From JAIQFR01 sp041494445 (GTDB lineage: Bacteria; Acidobacteriota; Polarisedimenticolia; Polarisedimenticolales; JAIQFR01): a stretch of DNA of 40,451 nt. The notes under the pieces were generated by a model. The model was not told where the DNA came from and did no database searches. It worked only from the letters and a program-made list of their open reading frames with translations. The stretch is taken from assembly GCA_041494445.1 (NCBI GenBank), contig JBGQAU010000020.1, forward strand, positions 1 to 40,451, given 5' to 3'. Of the stretch, positions 32,845 to 40,123 are shown piece after piece; positions within the stretch are counted from its first letter, which is position 1; each line of letters opens with the position of its first letter. Both the position numbers and the translations under genes were made by a program.

Positions 32845-33336
32845 ATGAGAGGCGTCCTGTTCCTTTGCGTCGCCAACTCGGCGCGGAGCCAGATGGCGGA
32901 GGGGATCGCGCGATTTCTCGCGGGGCCGGGGCTCAGGGTCTGGTCCGCCGGATCGGATCCGACCCGCGTGAGGCCCGAAGCGATCGCTGTGCTGAAGGAG
33001 ATCGGGATCGACATCTCGGGACAGCGGTCCAAGGCGGTCGCGGAGATCCCGGCGGCCGACGTGGACACGGTGATCACGCTGTGCGCCGAGGAAGCCTGCC
33101 CGGTCTTCCTCGGGAAGGCGCGGCGCCTTCACTGGGCCCTCGCCGACCCCGCCGCCGCCGAGGGGTCGGAAGAACAGCGTCTGGCGGCGTTCCGAGAAGT
33201 ACGTGACGAGCTTCGCCGCCGCATCGCCGCCGTCCTCGGCGGCCGGAGTCCTCGGCGTCCACATCCTCGGCCCGCGGGCGACCGATCTCATCGTCGAGGG
33301 GGCGCTAGTCGTACAGGTCGGGACGACCGCCGATGA
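32845..33336 (+). CDS. arsC: thioredoxin-coupled arsenate reductase (LMW-PTPase type), with altered C-terminus
   Basis: The 163-residue frame begins one base after the tandem-TGA gene. It has the phosphatase loop C8-x5-R14 (CVANSARSQ), the region AGSDPTRVRPEA, and the redox pair C80 and C85 in ITLCAEEACPVFLG. These residues reduce arsenate to arsenite through an intramolecular disulfide. Family homology ends near RDELRRRIAAVLGG, about residue 133. The remaining 30 residues are Arg-rich and not protein-like, because the frame runs into DNA that codes in another frame for the end of a dihydrolipoamide dehydrogenase. The catalytic part is complete, so the enzyme is probably active. Confidence 0.92.
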   Translation: MRGVLFLCVANSARSQMAEGIARFLAGPGLRVWSAGSDPTRVRPEAIAVLKEIGIDISGQRSKAVAEIPAADVDTVITLCAEEACPVFLGKARRLHWALADPAAAEGSEEQRLAAFREVRDELRRRIAAVLGGRSPRRPHPRPAGDRSHRRGGASRTGRDDRR

Positions 33337-33391
33337 CCTGGCGTGGACGACCCACGGCCACCCGACCGTTCTCGACGCGGTCCTCGAGCCG
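33245..33391 (+). pseudogene. C-terminal remnant of a dihydrolipoamide dehydrogenase
   Basis: In the frame GVLGVHILGPRATDLIVEGA, then TADDLAWTTHGHPTVLDAVLE, this segment matches the last 50 residues of Lpd (LGVHIVGPRASELI and HAHPTLSEA), with the catalytic His of HxHP kept and the partner Glu changed to Asp. The FAD- and NADH-binding domains are absent; the DNA upstream codes for ArsC. It looks like a deletion that joined the end of arsC to the end of an lpd gene. Its neighbour downstream is a lipoyl carrier, which is the natural substrate of Lpd, so an intact lpd probably stood here once. Confidence 0.75.
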
Positions 33392-33444
33392 CGCTCGGAT
33401 TCGGGAATGCGACCATCCACATGCATGTACGCTGAGGAGAGACC

Positions 33445-33906
33445 ATGCCCGAATTCCTCGCGACCACCGTCGATAAGTTCACCTTCCGGGTGGCCACCGA
33501 TCGCCTTTACTGCCGCGACGGTTTGTGGGTCTTCTGGATCCAGCCCCAGGGTGGCGTCCGAGTTCGCGTCGGCCTGACCGACTATCTCCAGCAGCACAGC
33601 GGCGATGTGGCCTTCGTGACCGTCAAGCCTCCAGGGACCAAGCTGCAGGTCGGCGACGACCTCGCAGACCTGGAGACCATCAAGGTCGTCCTGGAACTCG
33701 CTTCGCCGGTCAGCGGAGTGATCGTGGCCGTCAACGACGCGCTCGAGCTGAACCCTGAGCTTGTCAACCAAAGCCCTTACGAGAAGGGATGGCTGGCCGA
33801 GATCGACGCGACGGACTGGGAAGCCGGGCGCTCCTCGCTTCTCGACGCGAAGGCCTACTTCGAGGTCATGCAGTCGCAGGCACAAGAGGAGTTGAAGAAG
33901 CTATGA
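33445..33906 (+). CDS. GcvH-like lipoyl-carrier protein
   Basis: A GAGGAGA site precedes the ATG by 4 bases. The 153-residue protein resembles glycine cleavage H protein: VRVGLTDYLQQHSGDVAFVTVK, then LADLETIKVVLELASPVSGVIVAVN, with the lipoylated Lys at about K80 (ETIK), and LVNQSPYEKGWLAEI. It is longer at the C-terminus than GcvH, with LDAKAYFEVMQSQAQEELKKL. No glycine-cleavage P or T gene is nearby, so it belongs to the group of GcvH-like lipoyl carriers with other roles. In this operon, with a remnant Lpd, two DGC proteins and an OsmC protein, its dihydrolipoyl dithiol may feed electrons to OsmC or bind arsenite. Confidence 0.9.
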   Translation: MPEFLATTVDKFTFRVATDRLYCRDGLWVFWIQPQGGVRVRVGLTDYLQQHSGDVAFVTVKPPGTKLQVGDDLADLETIKVVLELASPVSGVIVAVNDALELNPELVNQSPYEKGWLAEIDATDWEAGRSSLLDAKAYFEVMQSQAQEELKKL

Positions 33907-34334
33907 ACGACGGCAAGCCGCAGGTCGTGATCGTTCCCTGTAGCGGCATCGGCAAGGCGTTTGGCAGCGTCGCGCGCGAGGCCGGGTACGAGCTGTGCGA
34001 CGAGTTGCGGCCGAACACCACGCGGCTCGTGGCCCTCTCCAAGCTGGTTCTCGGTGACGAGCAGGCCCGGGAGCGGGTGCGCCGGTGCCCTGCCATCACC
34101 ATCGACGGCTGCAAGCTCATGTGCGCGGCCAAGCTCGTGAAGCACAACGGCGGAACGGTCGCACGAGAGGTTGCGGTACTCGACGCCTACCGGCAGCACA
34201 AGGAGCTCAAGCCCGACGGCATCGCGGAGCTCAACGCTGAGGGCAAACAGCTCGCGCGCGTCCTGGCCGAGGAGATCGCCGAGGTGGTTGATGACCTTGG
34301 CCGCGACGCGTCCGGTGGAGGTAACCATGCCTAG
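33903..34334 (+). CDS. DGC-motif (putative zinc-binding) protein 1
   Basis: The ATG overlaps the carrier stop (ATGA). The 143-residue protein has an N-terminal Cys in VIVPCSGIGKAFGSVAREA, a Cys in YELCDEL, and the name-giving motif ITIDGCKLMCAAK, with several Cys residues placed as in the Pfam DGC family, thought to bind zinc or another metal. Its function is unknown. It is coupled to a second, related gene with an 8-base overlap. A metal- or arsenic-binding role through the Cys residues is inference. Confidence 0.85.
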   Translation: MNDGKPQVVIVPCSGIGKAFGSVAREAGYELCDELRPNTTRLVALSKLVLGDEQARERVRRCPAITIDGCKLMCAAKLVKHNGGTVAREVAVLDAYRQHKELKPDGIAELNAEGKQLARVLAEEIAEVVDDLGRDASGGGNHA

Positions 34335-35052
34335 CCTGCCGGAACGTAAAGTCGGAATCGTCGCCTGCTCCGGCGAGGAGCTCGCCGAGGGCACGGTCAC
34401 GCGGCTCGCCGCGCTCAAGGTTCTCCACGAGATCAGACGCGGCGAGACGGTGACCATCTGCCTGCCGCTCTTCCTGGCGGGCGGTGAGGGAGACCGCGCC
34501 TTCGCGAAGTTCCACCCGACCATCACGGTCGATGGCTGTGCCCGCAAGTGCGCCGCGCATGGCACCGAGACCTACTCGGGCAAGCCGGCGGCGAGCATCG
34601 TCGTGGGTGAGATCGCGGCCGAGCACGGAATCGCCGGCATAGAGGGACGCCGCTGCCTCAACCCAGCAGGGCAGAAAGCCGTCGATCTCACCGCCGAGCG
34701 GCTGGCCGCGTTGGTCGATCAGCTGCTGGGCAAGGAAGAGCGCCCGGATGCCGGTGCCAGCGTCGAGACGCCCGCAGCCTCCAGTGATTCAGCAGTCGTC
34801 GGCTGCTCGTGCGGATCCGGGATTCCCGTGAAGGTGCTCACCATCGCCGGTCAATCGGTCGAGGTCGTCGCGTTGCCGCTGATCTTCGACAAGCTGCGAG
34901 AGGCGCGCCGGGTCCCGAGCGAAGCCGTCGCCCAGGATCTCCTGGAGATGGTCAAGGTCTACAACTACGTGTGTCCGGAAACAGAGGCCTCCTGGCGCGA
35001 AGTCCTCGTCAGGGAGTTCGCGGCTTACTGCGAACGCGAGTTGTCGAGATGA
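34327..35052 (+). CDS. DGC-motif (putative zinc-binding) protein 2 with an extra C-terminal domain
   Basis: The ATG follows GGAGG closely and overlaps the previous gene by 8 bases. Of the 241 residues, about 1-140 form a DGC domain (VGIVACSGEELAEG, TITVDGCARKCAAHGT, GRRCLNPAG), related to the preceding protein. After a linker rich in Ala, Ser and Glu there is a second domain (CSCGSGIPVKVLTIAGQSVEVVALPLIFDKL and ARRVPSEAVAQDLLEMVKVYNYVCPETEASWR in order) that I have seen in other small redox-protein clusters but cannot name. The tandem of two DGC proteins points to duplication and perhaps a heterodimer. The next gene overlaps its stop by four bases. Confidence 0.85.
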   Translation: MPSLPERKVGIVACSGEELAEGTVTRLAALKVLHEIRRGETVTICLPLFLAGGEGDRAFAKFHPTITVDGCARKCAAHGTETYSGKPAASIVVGEIAAEHGIAGIEGRRCLNPAGQKAVDLTAERLAALVDQLLGKEERPDAGASVETPAASSDSAVVGCSCGSGIPVKVLTIAGQSVEVVALPLIFDKLREARRVPSEAVAQDLLEMVKVYNYVCPETEASWREVLVREFAAYCERELSR

Positions 35053-35504
35053 GCCGCACGGCCACCTACCACACCACCGTCAAGTGGACCGGTGAGCACT
35101 GGGGCCACCTGGCCATGGGCAATGGCCCCGAGATGAAGTTCTCGGCACCGCCGGATGCGCAGGGACATCGGGACGTGTTCACGCCCGAGGACGCATTCGT
35201 TGCCGCCGCGAATACGTGCGTGATGCTGATGTTCATCTGGGCGACCGAGCGCTTCAAGCTGAAGCTCCTGTCGTACGAGTGCAAGACCGAAGGGACGAAG
35301 CTCATCGAACTCGACCGAACGGAGATCTTCACCCGCCTCCTCTTCCGGCCCCGCATTCGCGTCGCGACGGGCGGCGAGGATCAGAACGTCGTCGAGGCTC
35401 GCGTACGGCGGGCGCTACAGGCGGCGCAGAAGTACAGCCTGGTGGCGAACTCGGTGAAGTCGGAGATCGTGATCGAGCCTGAGATCTCCGTCGTCAGCGA
35501 GTAG
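35049..35504 (+). CDS. OsmC-family thiol peroxidase
   Basis: The ATG overlaps the previous stop (ATGA). The 151-residue protein has the OsmC/Ohr fold with two conserved Cys, C57 in AAANTCVMLMFIWA and C78 in LLSYECKTEG, spaced as in OsmC peroxidases. Ohr and OsmC enzymes reduce organic hydroperoxides and are known to take electrons from lipoyl proteins that are in turn reduced by dihydrolipoamide dehydrogenase. This makes its coupling to a GcvH-like carrier meaningful. The N-terminal HTTVKWTGEHWGHL is normal for the OsmC branch. It probably protects against peroxides produced under arsenic stress. Confidence 0.9.
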   Translation: MSRTATYHTTVKWTGEHWGHLAMGNGPEMKFSAPPDAQGHRDVFTPEDAFVAAANTCVMLMFIWATERFKLKLLSYECKTEGTKLIELDRTEIFTRLLFRPRIRVATGGEDQNVVEARVRRALQAAQKYSLVANSVKSEIVIEPEISVVSE

Positions 35505-35540
35505 AGATGCAGCCAGGCAGGAGAGATGCAGCCAGGCAGG
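35503..35540 (+). repeat. perfect 19-bp tandem duplication
   Basis: AGAGATGCAGCCAGGCAGG occurs twice in a row (35503-35521 and 35522-35540), followed by a partial third unit CAGG. It starts inside the OsmC stop codon and lies in the leader of the thioredoxin-ArsM gene. It has the look of a recent replication-slippage duplication. Confidence 0.85.
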
Positions 35541-35594
35541 CAGGATAACCAGGAGGCCGCACCGCGGTGTCGCTTTGAAAGACGGAGGCAAGAG

Positions 35595-36686
35595 ATGAAG
35601 ATCAAGGTTCTGGGCCCAGGCTGCCCCAACTGTCAGAACGTCGAGAAGATCGCCCGGAAAGCGGTGTCCTCGATGGGACTCGACGCCACCATCGAGAAGG
35701 TCACGGACATCAAGGACATCACGAAGTACCCGGTCCTGGCCACGCCGGGCCTCGTGATCAACGAGAAGGTGGTGTGCTCGGGCCGTGTCCCCGGCGAAGC
35801 GGAAGTGAGCACGTGGCTCGCGAGCGCGGATCTCCGGGAAAGAGGAGCGAATCCAATGGCTGAGACGCGAGACAGGGAAGGGATCGTGACCAAGGTCCGC
35901 GAGCGCTACGCGCGAATCGCCGAGCTGGGCGACTGCGGCTGCTCCTGCGGAACGACCGCCGAGGGGGCGACACCCGAGAGCGTCGCCAGGCGCATCGGCT
36001 ACGACGACCAGGCTCTCTCCCTCGCGCCCGAGGGGGCCAACCTCGGGCTCGGCTGCGGCGCGCCGGTGGGCTTCCTCGATCTCAGGGCAGGGGAGACCGT
36101 CGTGGACCTGGGATCCGGCGCCGGGTTCGACGCTTTCCTCGCCGCCCGCGAGGTGGGTCCGACCGGCCGGGTCATCGGCGTGGACATGACCCCGGCGATG
36201 CTGGAGCGGGCCCGCGCGAACGCCGCGAAGGCGGGGTTCTCCCAGGTGGAGTTCCGCGAGGGCCGGCTCGAGGCGCTCCCGGTCGAGACGGCGAGCGCCG
36301 ATGCGGTCACGAGCAACTGCGTGATCAACCTGGCTCCCAACAAGGCCGTCGTCTTCCGCGAGGCCGCCCGCGTGCTCCGGCCGGGCGGCCGGATGGTCGT
36401 CTCCGACATCATCCTCGACGGGGATCTCCCTCAGGTCGTGAGGGAGGACGTGGAGGCGTATGTCGGGTGCATCGCGGGAGCGATGCGGCGCGAGCCCTAC
36501 TTCGCCGCCATCGAAGCGGCGGGGTTCCGCGGGGCGGAGATGCTCAAGGACGTGGACTACATCGCCGCGCTGGGCGAGGACGCCCTTCCGGACGAGCTGT
36601 TGCGCAAGATGCGGGGCAGCGGTCTCGGCATGAGCGATCTCGCCGGCAAGATCCGGTCGGTCACCTATCGGGCGATACGCCGGTAG
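35595..36686 (+). CDS. arsM: thioredoxin-ArsM fusion (arsenite methyltransferase)
   Basis: GGAGG lies 6 bases before the ATG. The 363-residue frame begins with a small thioredoxin of the redox-active disulfide type (C10-P-N-C13 in VLGPGCPNCQNVE; TPGLVINEKVV), about 80 residues, and continues without a stop into a complete ArsM from Met88. ArsM has the SAM motif VVDLGSGAGFDAF (169-181), GLGCGAPV (C154), C242 in NCVINL, C292 in VGCIAGA, and an N-terminal Cys cluster C114-G-C-S-C118. It methylates arsenite to mono- and dimethyl species and needs thiol reduction. An internal ribosome site (AAGAGGAG, 8 bases before Met88) could also give a free ArsM. The thioredoxin part resembles ArsE-type proteins. 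Confidence 0.9.
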   Translation: MKIKVLGPGCPNCQNVEKIARKAVSSMGLDATIEKVTDIKDITKYPVLATPGLVINEKVVCSGRVPGEAEVSTWLASADLRERGANPMAETRDREGIVTKVRERYARIAELGDCGCSCGTTAEGATPESVARRIGYDDQALSLAPEGANLGLGCGAPVGFLDLRAGETVVDLGSGAGFDAFLAAREVGPTGRVIGVDMTPAMLERARANAAKAGFSQVEFREGRLEALPVETASADAVTSNCVINLAPNKAVVFREAARVLRPGGRMVVSDIILDGDLPQVVREDVEAYVGCIAGAMRREPYFAAIEAAGFRGAEMLKDVDYIAALGEDALPDELLRKMRGSGLGMSDLAGKIRSVTYRAIRR

Positions 36687-36722
36687 CCGGTCCTGGACGC
36701 TACCCGAGTGTCGCACCCCGGG

Positions 36723-36751
36723 TTGCGGTCTCCGACCGTCTTGCTTATGCT
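36723..36751 (+). promoter_or_regulatory. possible sigma-70 promoter of glgB
   Basis: TTGCGG (36723-36728) and TATGCT (36746-36751) are 17 bases apart and match consensus at 4 of 6 each. It lies 46 bases upstream of the glgB ATG, between the end of the arsenic operon and this gene, which suggests independent transcription. Confidence 0.45.
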
Positions 36752-36796
36752 CCAACGCTCTGAATCTTGCTCCGCCGGCAAAGAACGGGGGCGGCG

Positions 36797-39010
36797 ATGA
36801 CGCAGGCGGCCGTGGACATCCTCAGGATCGACGACAAGGAGGCGGCGAGCCTCCTGAGCGGCGACCACACCGACCCGCATCGCGTGCTCGGGGCCCACCC
36901 CGCGTGCGCCGGTGGGACCGAGGGGGTCGTCGTCCGCGCGATGCACGCGGACGCGCTCGGCTGCGAGTGCCTCCTCGAGGGCCAGCCGGGCGTCGTCATG
37001 TCGCGCGCGGCGGAGCGAGGCCTCTTCGCCGCTTTCCTCCCGGGCGCGCGGCTCCCGCTCCGGTACCGGGTGCGATTCTGGTTTACGGACGGCGGGACGT
37101 GGGAGCGGGTCGACCCGTACGCCTTCCTGCCGACCCTGGGCGAGATGGACCGGCACCTTTTCAACGAAGGGACCCATCGGCGGCTCTGGGATTGCCTCGG
37201 GGCGCATCCTCGCACGATCGACGGGGTCGAGGGCGTAGCTTTCGCGGTGTGGGCGCCGAGCGCCCGCCGCGTCAGCGTGGTGGGAGACTTCTGCCGCTGG
37301 GACGGTCGGCATTTCCCGATGCGCGTGCTCGGCAGCTCCGGGGTCTTCGAGCTGTTCGTCCCGGGCGTTGCGCCCGGCGCGCTCTACAAGTACGAGATCA
37401 AGACGCGGGAAGGGATGATCCGCCCCAAGGCCGATCCGCTCGCGTTCTCGATGGAGGCGCCGCCCGGGACCGCTTCGCGCGTCTACGCTTCCACGTACGA
37501 GTGGGGGGACCGCGAGTGGATGGAGGCGCGGCCGGGCCGGGACCTCCTCCGGGAGCCGGTGGCGTTCTACGAGATCCATCTCGGCTCCTGGGCCCGCGTA
37601 CCGGAGGAGGGGAGCCGGCCCCTGACCTACCGTGAGATCGCCCCGCGGCTGGTGGAGCACGTCAAGCGGCTGGGGTTCACCCACCTCGAGCTGATGCCGG
37701 TGGCGGAGTACCCGTTCTCCGGCTCGTGGGGTTACCAGGTCTCGGCGTACTTCGCGCCGACCGCGCGCTACGGGTCCCCGGACGACTTCCGTTTCTTCGT
37801 GGACCATTGCCACCGGAACGGGGTCGGGGTGGTGATCGACTGGGTCCCGGCGCACTTCCCGAAGGACGACTTCGCGCTGCGGCGGTTCGACGGGACCGCG
37901 CTCTACGAGCACGACGACCCGAGGCTCGGCGAGCATCCCGACTGGGGCACGCTGATCTTCAACTACGGGAGGAACGAGGTCCGGAACTTCCTGATCGCCA
38001 ATGCGCTGTACTGGCTGGGCGAGCTGCACGTGGACGGCCTCCGGGTGGACGCCGTGGCCTCGATGCTCTACCTCGACTACAGCCGCCACGAAGGGGAGTG
38101 GCTGCCGAACCGCTACGGCGGGCGCGAGAACCTCGAGGCGATCGAGTTCGTCAAGTCGATGAACGAGGCCGTGCGGATCGAGCAGCCGGGGTGCATCACG
38201 GTGGCCGAGGAATCCACCGCCTGGGGCGGGGTGAGCCGCCCGGTACGGGACGGCGGGCTCGGCTTCACGTTCAAGTGGAACATGGGCTGGATGCACGACA
38301 CGCTCGAGTACTTCTCGAAGGATCCCGTCTTCCGCAGGTTCCACCAGAACGACCTGACGTTCGCCATGCTCTACGAGTACTCCGAGCGGTTCGTGAACCC
38401 GCTTTCGCACGACGAGGTGGTGCACGGCAAGCGCGCGCTGCTCGACAAGATGCCCGGCGACGTCTGGCAGAAGTTCGCGAACCTGAGGCTCCTCCTTGCC
38501 TACCAGTACACGCGGCCCGGGAAGAAGCTCCTCTTCATGGGGACCGAGCTGGCGCCGTGGAACGAGTGGAACCACGACGCGAGCCTCGACTGGCACCTCG
38601 CGCAGGATCCGATGCGGGCGGCGTTCCGCCGGTTCGCGGAAGATCTGGGGCGCCTCTACCTCGAGACGACGTGCCTCTGGCGGTCGGACCCCGACCCCTG
38701 GAGCTTCTCCTGGATCGACTGCAACGACCACGCCAGCTCGGTGGTCTCGTACCTGCGCCGCGACGGCGAGAGCCACCTGCTCGTGATCCTCAACCTCACC
38801 CCGGTGCCCCGAAACGGCTACCGCCTCGGTACCCCCTGGGCGGGTCGCTACGCGCGGCGCCTCTCGACGGACGACGGCGCGTACGGTGGCAGCGGGTACG
38901 GGAGCCCCGACGCCGTGCCGACCGAGCCGGTCCCGTTCCACGGCCAGCCCCAGTCCGTGAGGATCGATCTCCCGCCGCTGGCGGCGGTGGTGCTCGTTCC
39001 CGTGCCCTGA
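36797..39010 (+). CDS. glgB: 1,4-alpha-glucan branching enzyme (GH13)
   Basis: The ATG at 36797 was taken because the protein-like sequence starts at MTQAAVDILRIDD; a nearby ATG ten codons earlier is possible, and the ribosome site is weak. The 737-residue product is full length for GlgB: a carbohydrate-binding N-terminal region (DPHRVLGAHPA), a CBM48-type domain (VWAPSARRVSVVGDFCRWDG), then the catalytic barrel with YEIHLGSW, DWVPAHFP, nucleophile Asp in DGLRVDAVASML, acid Glu in TVAEEST and the Asp of LSHDEVVHGK. It adds alpha-1,6 branches to glycogen. No other glycogen gene is seen in the window, and its 3' end meets the convergent exporter gene 15 bases away. Confidence 0.96.
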   Translation: MTQAAVDILRIDDKEAASLLSGDHTDPHRVLGAHPACAGGTEGVVVRAMHADALGCECLLEGQPGVVMSRAAERGLFAAFLPGARLPLRYRVRFWFTDGGTWERVDPYAFLPTLGEMDRHLFNEGTHRRLWDCLGAHPRTIDGVEGVAFAVWAPSARRVSVVGDFCRWDGRHFPMRVLGSSGVFELFVPGVAPGALYKYEIKTREGMIRPKADPLAFSMEAPPGTASRVYASTYEWGDREWMEARPGRDLLREPVAFYEIHLGSWARVPEEGSRPLTYREIAPRLVEHVKRLGFTHLELMPVAEYPFSGSWGYQVSAYFAPTARYGSPDDFRFFVDHCHRNGVGVVIDWVPAHFPKDDFALRRFDGTALYEHDDPRLGEHPDWGTLIFNYGRNEVRNFLIANALYWLGELHVDGLRVDAVASMLYLDYSRHEGEWLPNRYGGRENLEAIEFVKSMNEAVRIEQPGCITVAEESTAWGGVSRPVRDGGLGFTFKWNMGWMHDTLEYFSKDPVFRRFHQNDLTFAMLYEYSERFVNPLSHDEVVHGKRALLDKMPGDVWQKFANLRLLLAYQYTRPGKKLLFMGTELAPWNEWNHDASLDWHLAQDPMRAAFRRFAEDLGRLYLETTCLWRSDPDPWSFSWIDCNDHASSVVSYLRRDGESHLLVILNLTPVPRNGYRLGTPWAGRYARRLSTDDGAYGGSGYGSPDAVPTEPVPFHGQPQSVRIDLPPLAAVVLVPVP

Positions 39011-39025
39011 CGGTCCCGCCGGCGG

Positions 39026-40123
39026 TTACTGCCAGCGGAACCACCGCAGCGCGAGGACGAAGCCGACGGTACCCCAGGCGACCATCACGAGCACCTGGGG
39101 CCACCGGGACGCGAGCGAGGCTCCGTCGTTCACCACGGCGCGCAGCGCGTCGTTCAGGGCGGTGAGGGGAAGAGCGCGGATGGCGGGCTGCAGCACGGCC
39201 GGGAACCGCTCGTAGGAGAAGAACGTCCCCGAGAGCAGCCACATCGGGAGCATCACGAAGTTCATCCAGCCGGAGACCGCCTCGATCGACCTCGGCCGAG
39301 CGGCGACCAGGAGCCCGATCCCCGCGAACGTGCCGGCGCCGAGCAGCGCCACGAGGGCGAGGTCGAGAAGCGATCCCCGAACGCGCACGCCGAACACCAG
39401 CCAGCCGAATCCCACGACCGCGGCGACCTCGAGGAAGAGAAACACGAGCCGCGAGAGGGCGAACGACAAGAGGTAATGGGAGCGGCGCATCGGGGTCGCC
39501 GCGAAGCGCTTCAGGAGCTTGCGCGTCCGCGCCACCACCACGGAGAAGCCGATCCCCCACATCCCGCTCCCCATCAGGTTCAGGCCGATGAGACCCGGGA
39601 TCAGGAAGTCCACGTACCTCGAGCCGGGCTCGGTCACCGGCTGCTCGCGCGTGGCGAGCGGGTCGCCTCGCCCCGCCGCCCGCTGGAGCGCCTCGTCCGC
39701 GGCGTGGCGCGCCGCGAGGCCCTCGGGACGCGTGGCGTCGAAGCGGTACGCCACGACGGGCCGCCCGTCGGGCTCGGCCCCGGCGGCCGACACGATCACG
39801 TCCACTCGGCCCTTCCGGAGCGCCTCGTCCGCGTCCACGGGGGCGAGGAGGCTGGCGCTCACGCCGGGCGCCTGCCGGAGCAGCTCCGCCAGCCGCTCCG
39901 CCGCGGGCGTTCCCGCCGCCACCGCCACGTGAGCCACGTCTACCGGCCGGTTGCGGAACGCGATCCCCAGGGCGAACGCCAGGAGCACCGGGAACACGAA
40001 CACCCAGAACACCGCCTCCGGCTCGCGCAGGAACTCAAGCAGGCGGGCGCGTGTGAGCTCGACCAGCGGGTGCGGGCGTCCCGCCACTCGGGCAGCGATC
40101 GGGGTCCCGCCGCCCTCACTCAT
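39026..40123 (-). CDS. ABC-2 type exporter permease
   Basis: The 365-residue protein has an N-terminal membrane segment in FLREPEAVFWVFVFPVLLAFALGIAF, then a large extracytoplasmic region (about 60-170) and a cluster of membrane helices to the C-terminus (GLNLMGSGMWGIGFSVVVARTR, FALSRLVFLFLEVAAVVGFGWLV, LALVALLGAGTFAGIGLLVA in order). GWMNFVMLPMWLLSGTFFSYERFP is the characteristic ABC-2 motif. It would form the membrane part of a drug or lipid exporter such as those of the DrrB type. The ATPase gene upstream overlaps its start by 8 bases. Confidence 0.92.
   Translation of the reverse strand: MSEGGGTPIAARVAGRPHPLVELTRARLLEFLREPEAVFWVFVFPVLLAFALGIAFRNRPVDVAHVAVAAGTPAAERLAELLRQAPGVSASLLAPVDADEALRKGRVDVIVSAAGAEPDGRPVVAYRFDATRPEGLAARHAADEALQRAAGRGDPLATREQPVTEPGSRYVDFLIPGLIGLNLMGSGMWGIGFSVVVARTRKLLKRFAATPMRRSHYLLSFALSRLVFLFLEVAAVVGFGWLVFGVRVRGSLLDLALVALLGAGTFAGIGLLVAARPRSIEAVSGWMNFVMLPMWLLSGTFFSYERFPAVLQPAIRALPLTALNDALRAVVNDGASLASRWPQVLVMVAWGTVGFVLALRWFRWQ

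Noticed and set aside
34800..34830. CSCGSG in the second DGC protein as a possible iron-sulfur or Sec site.
   Set aside because: There is no in-frame TGA and only an isolated Cys pair; insufficient for a cofactor claim.
35856..36686. A separate arsM gene starting at Met88 of the fused frame.
   Set aside because: There is no stop between the thioredoxin part and ArsM, so I annotated one fused gene and mention the internal start as an alternative.
36665..38941. A 758-codon minus-strand open frame opposite glgB.
   Set aside because: glgB is unmistakable on the plus strand; the other frame is low in hydrophobic residues and shows only GC-driven openness.
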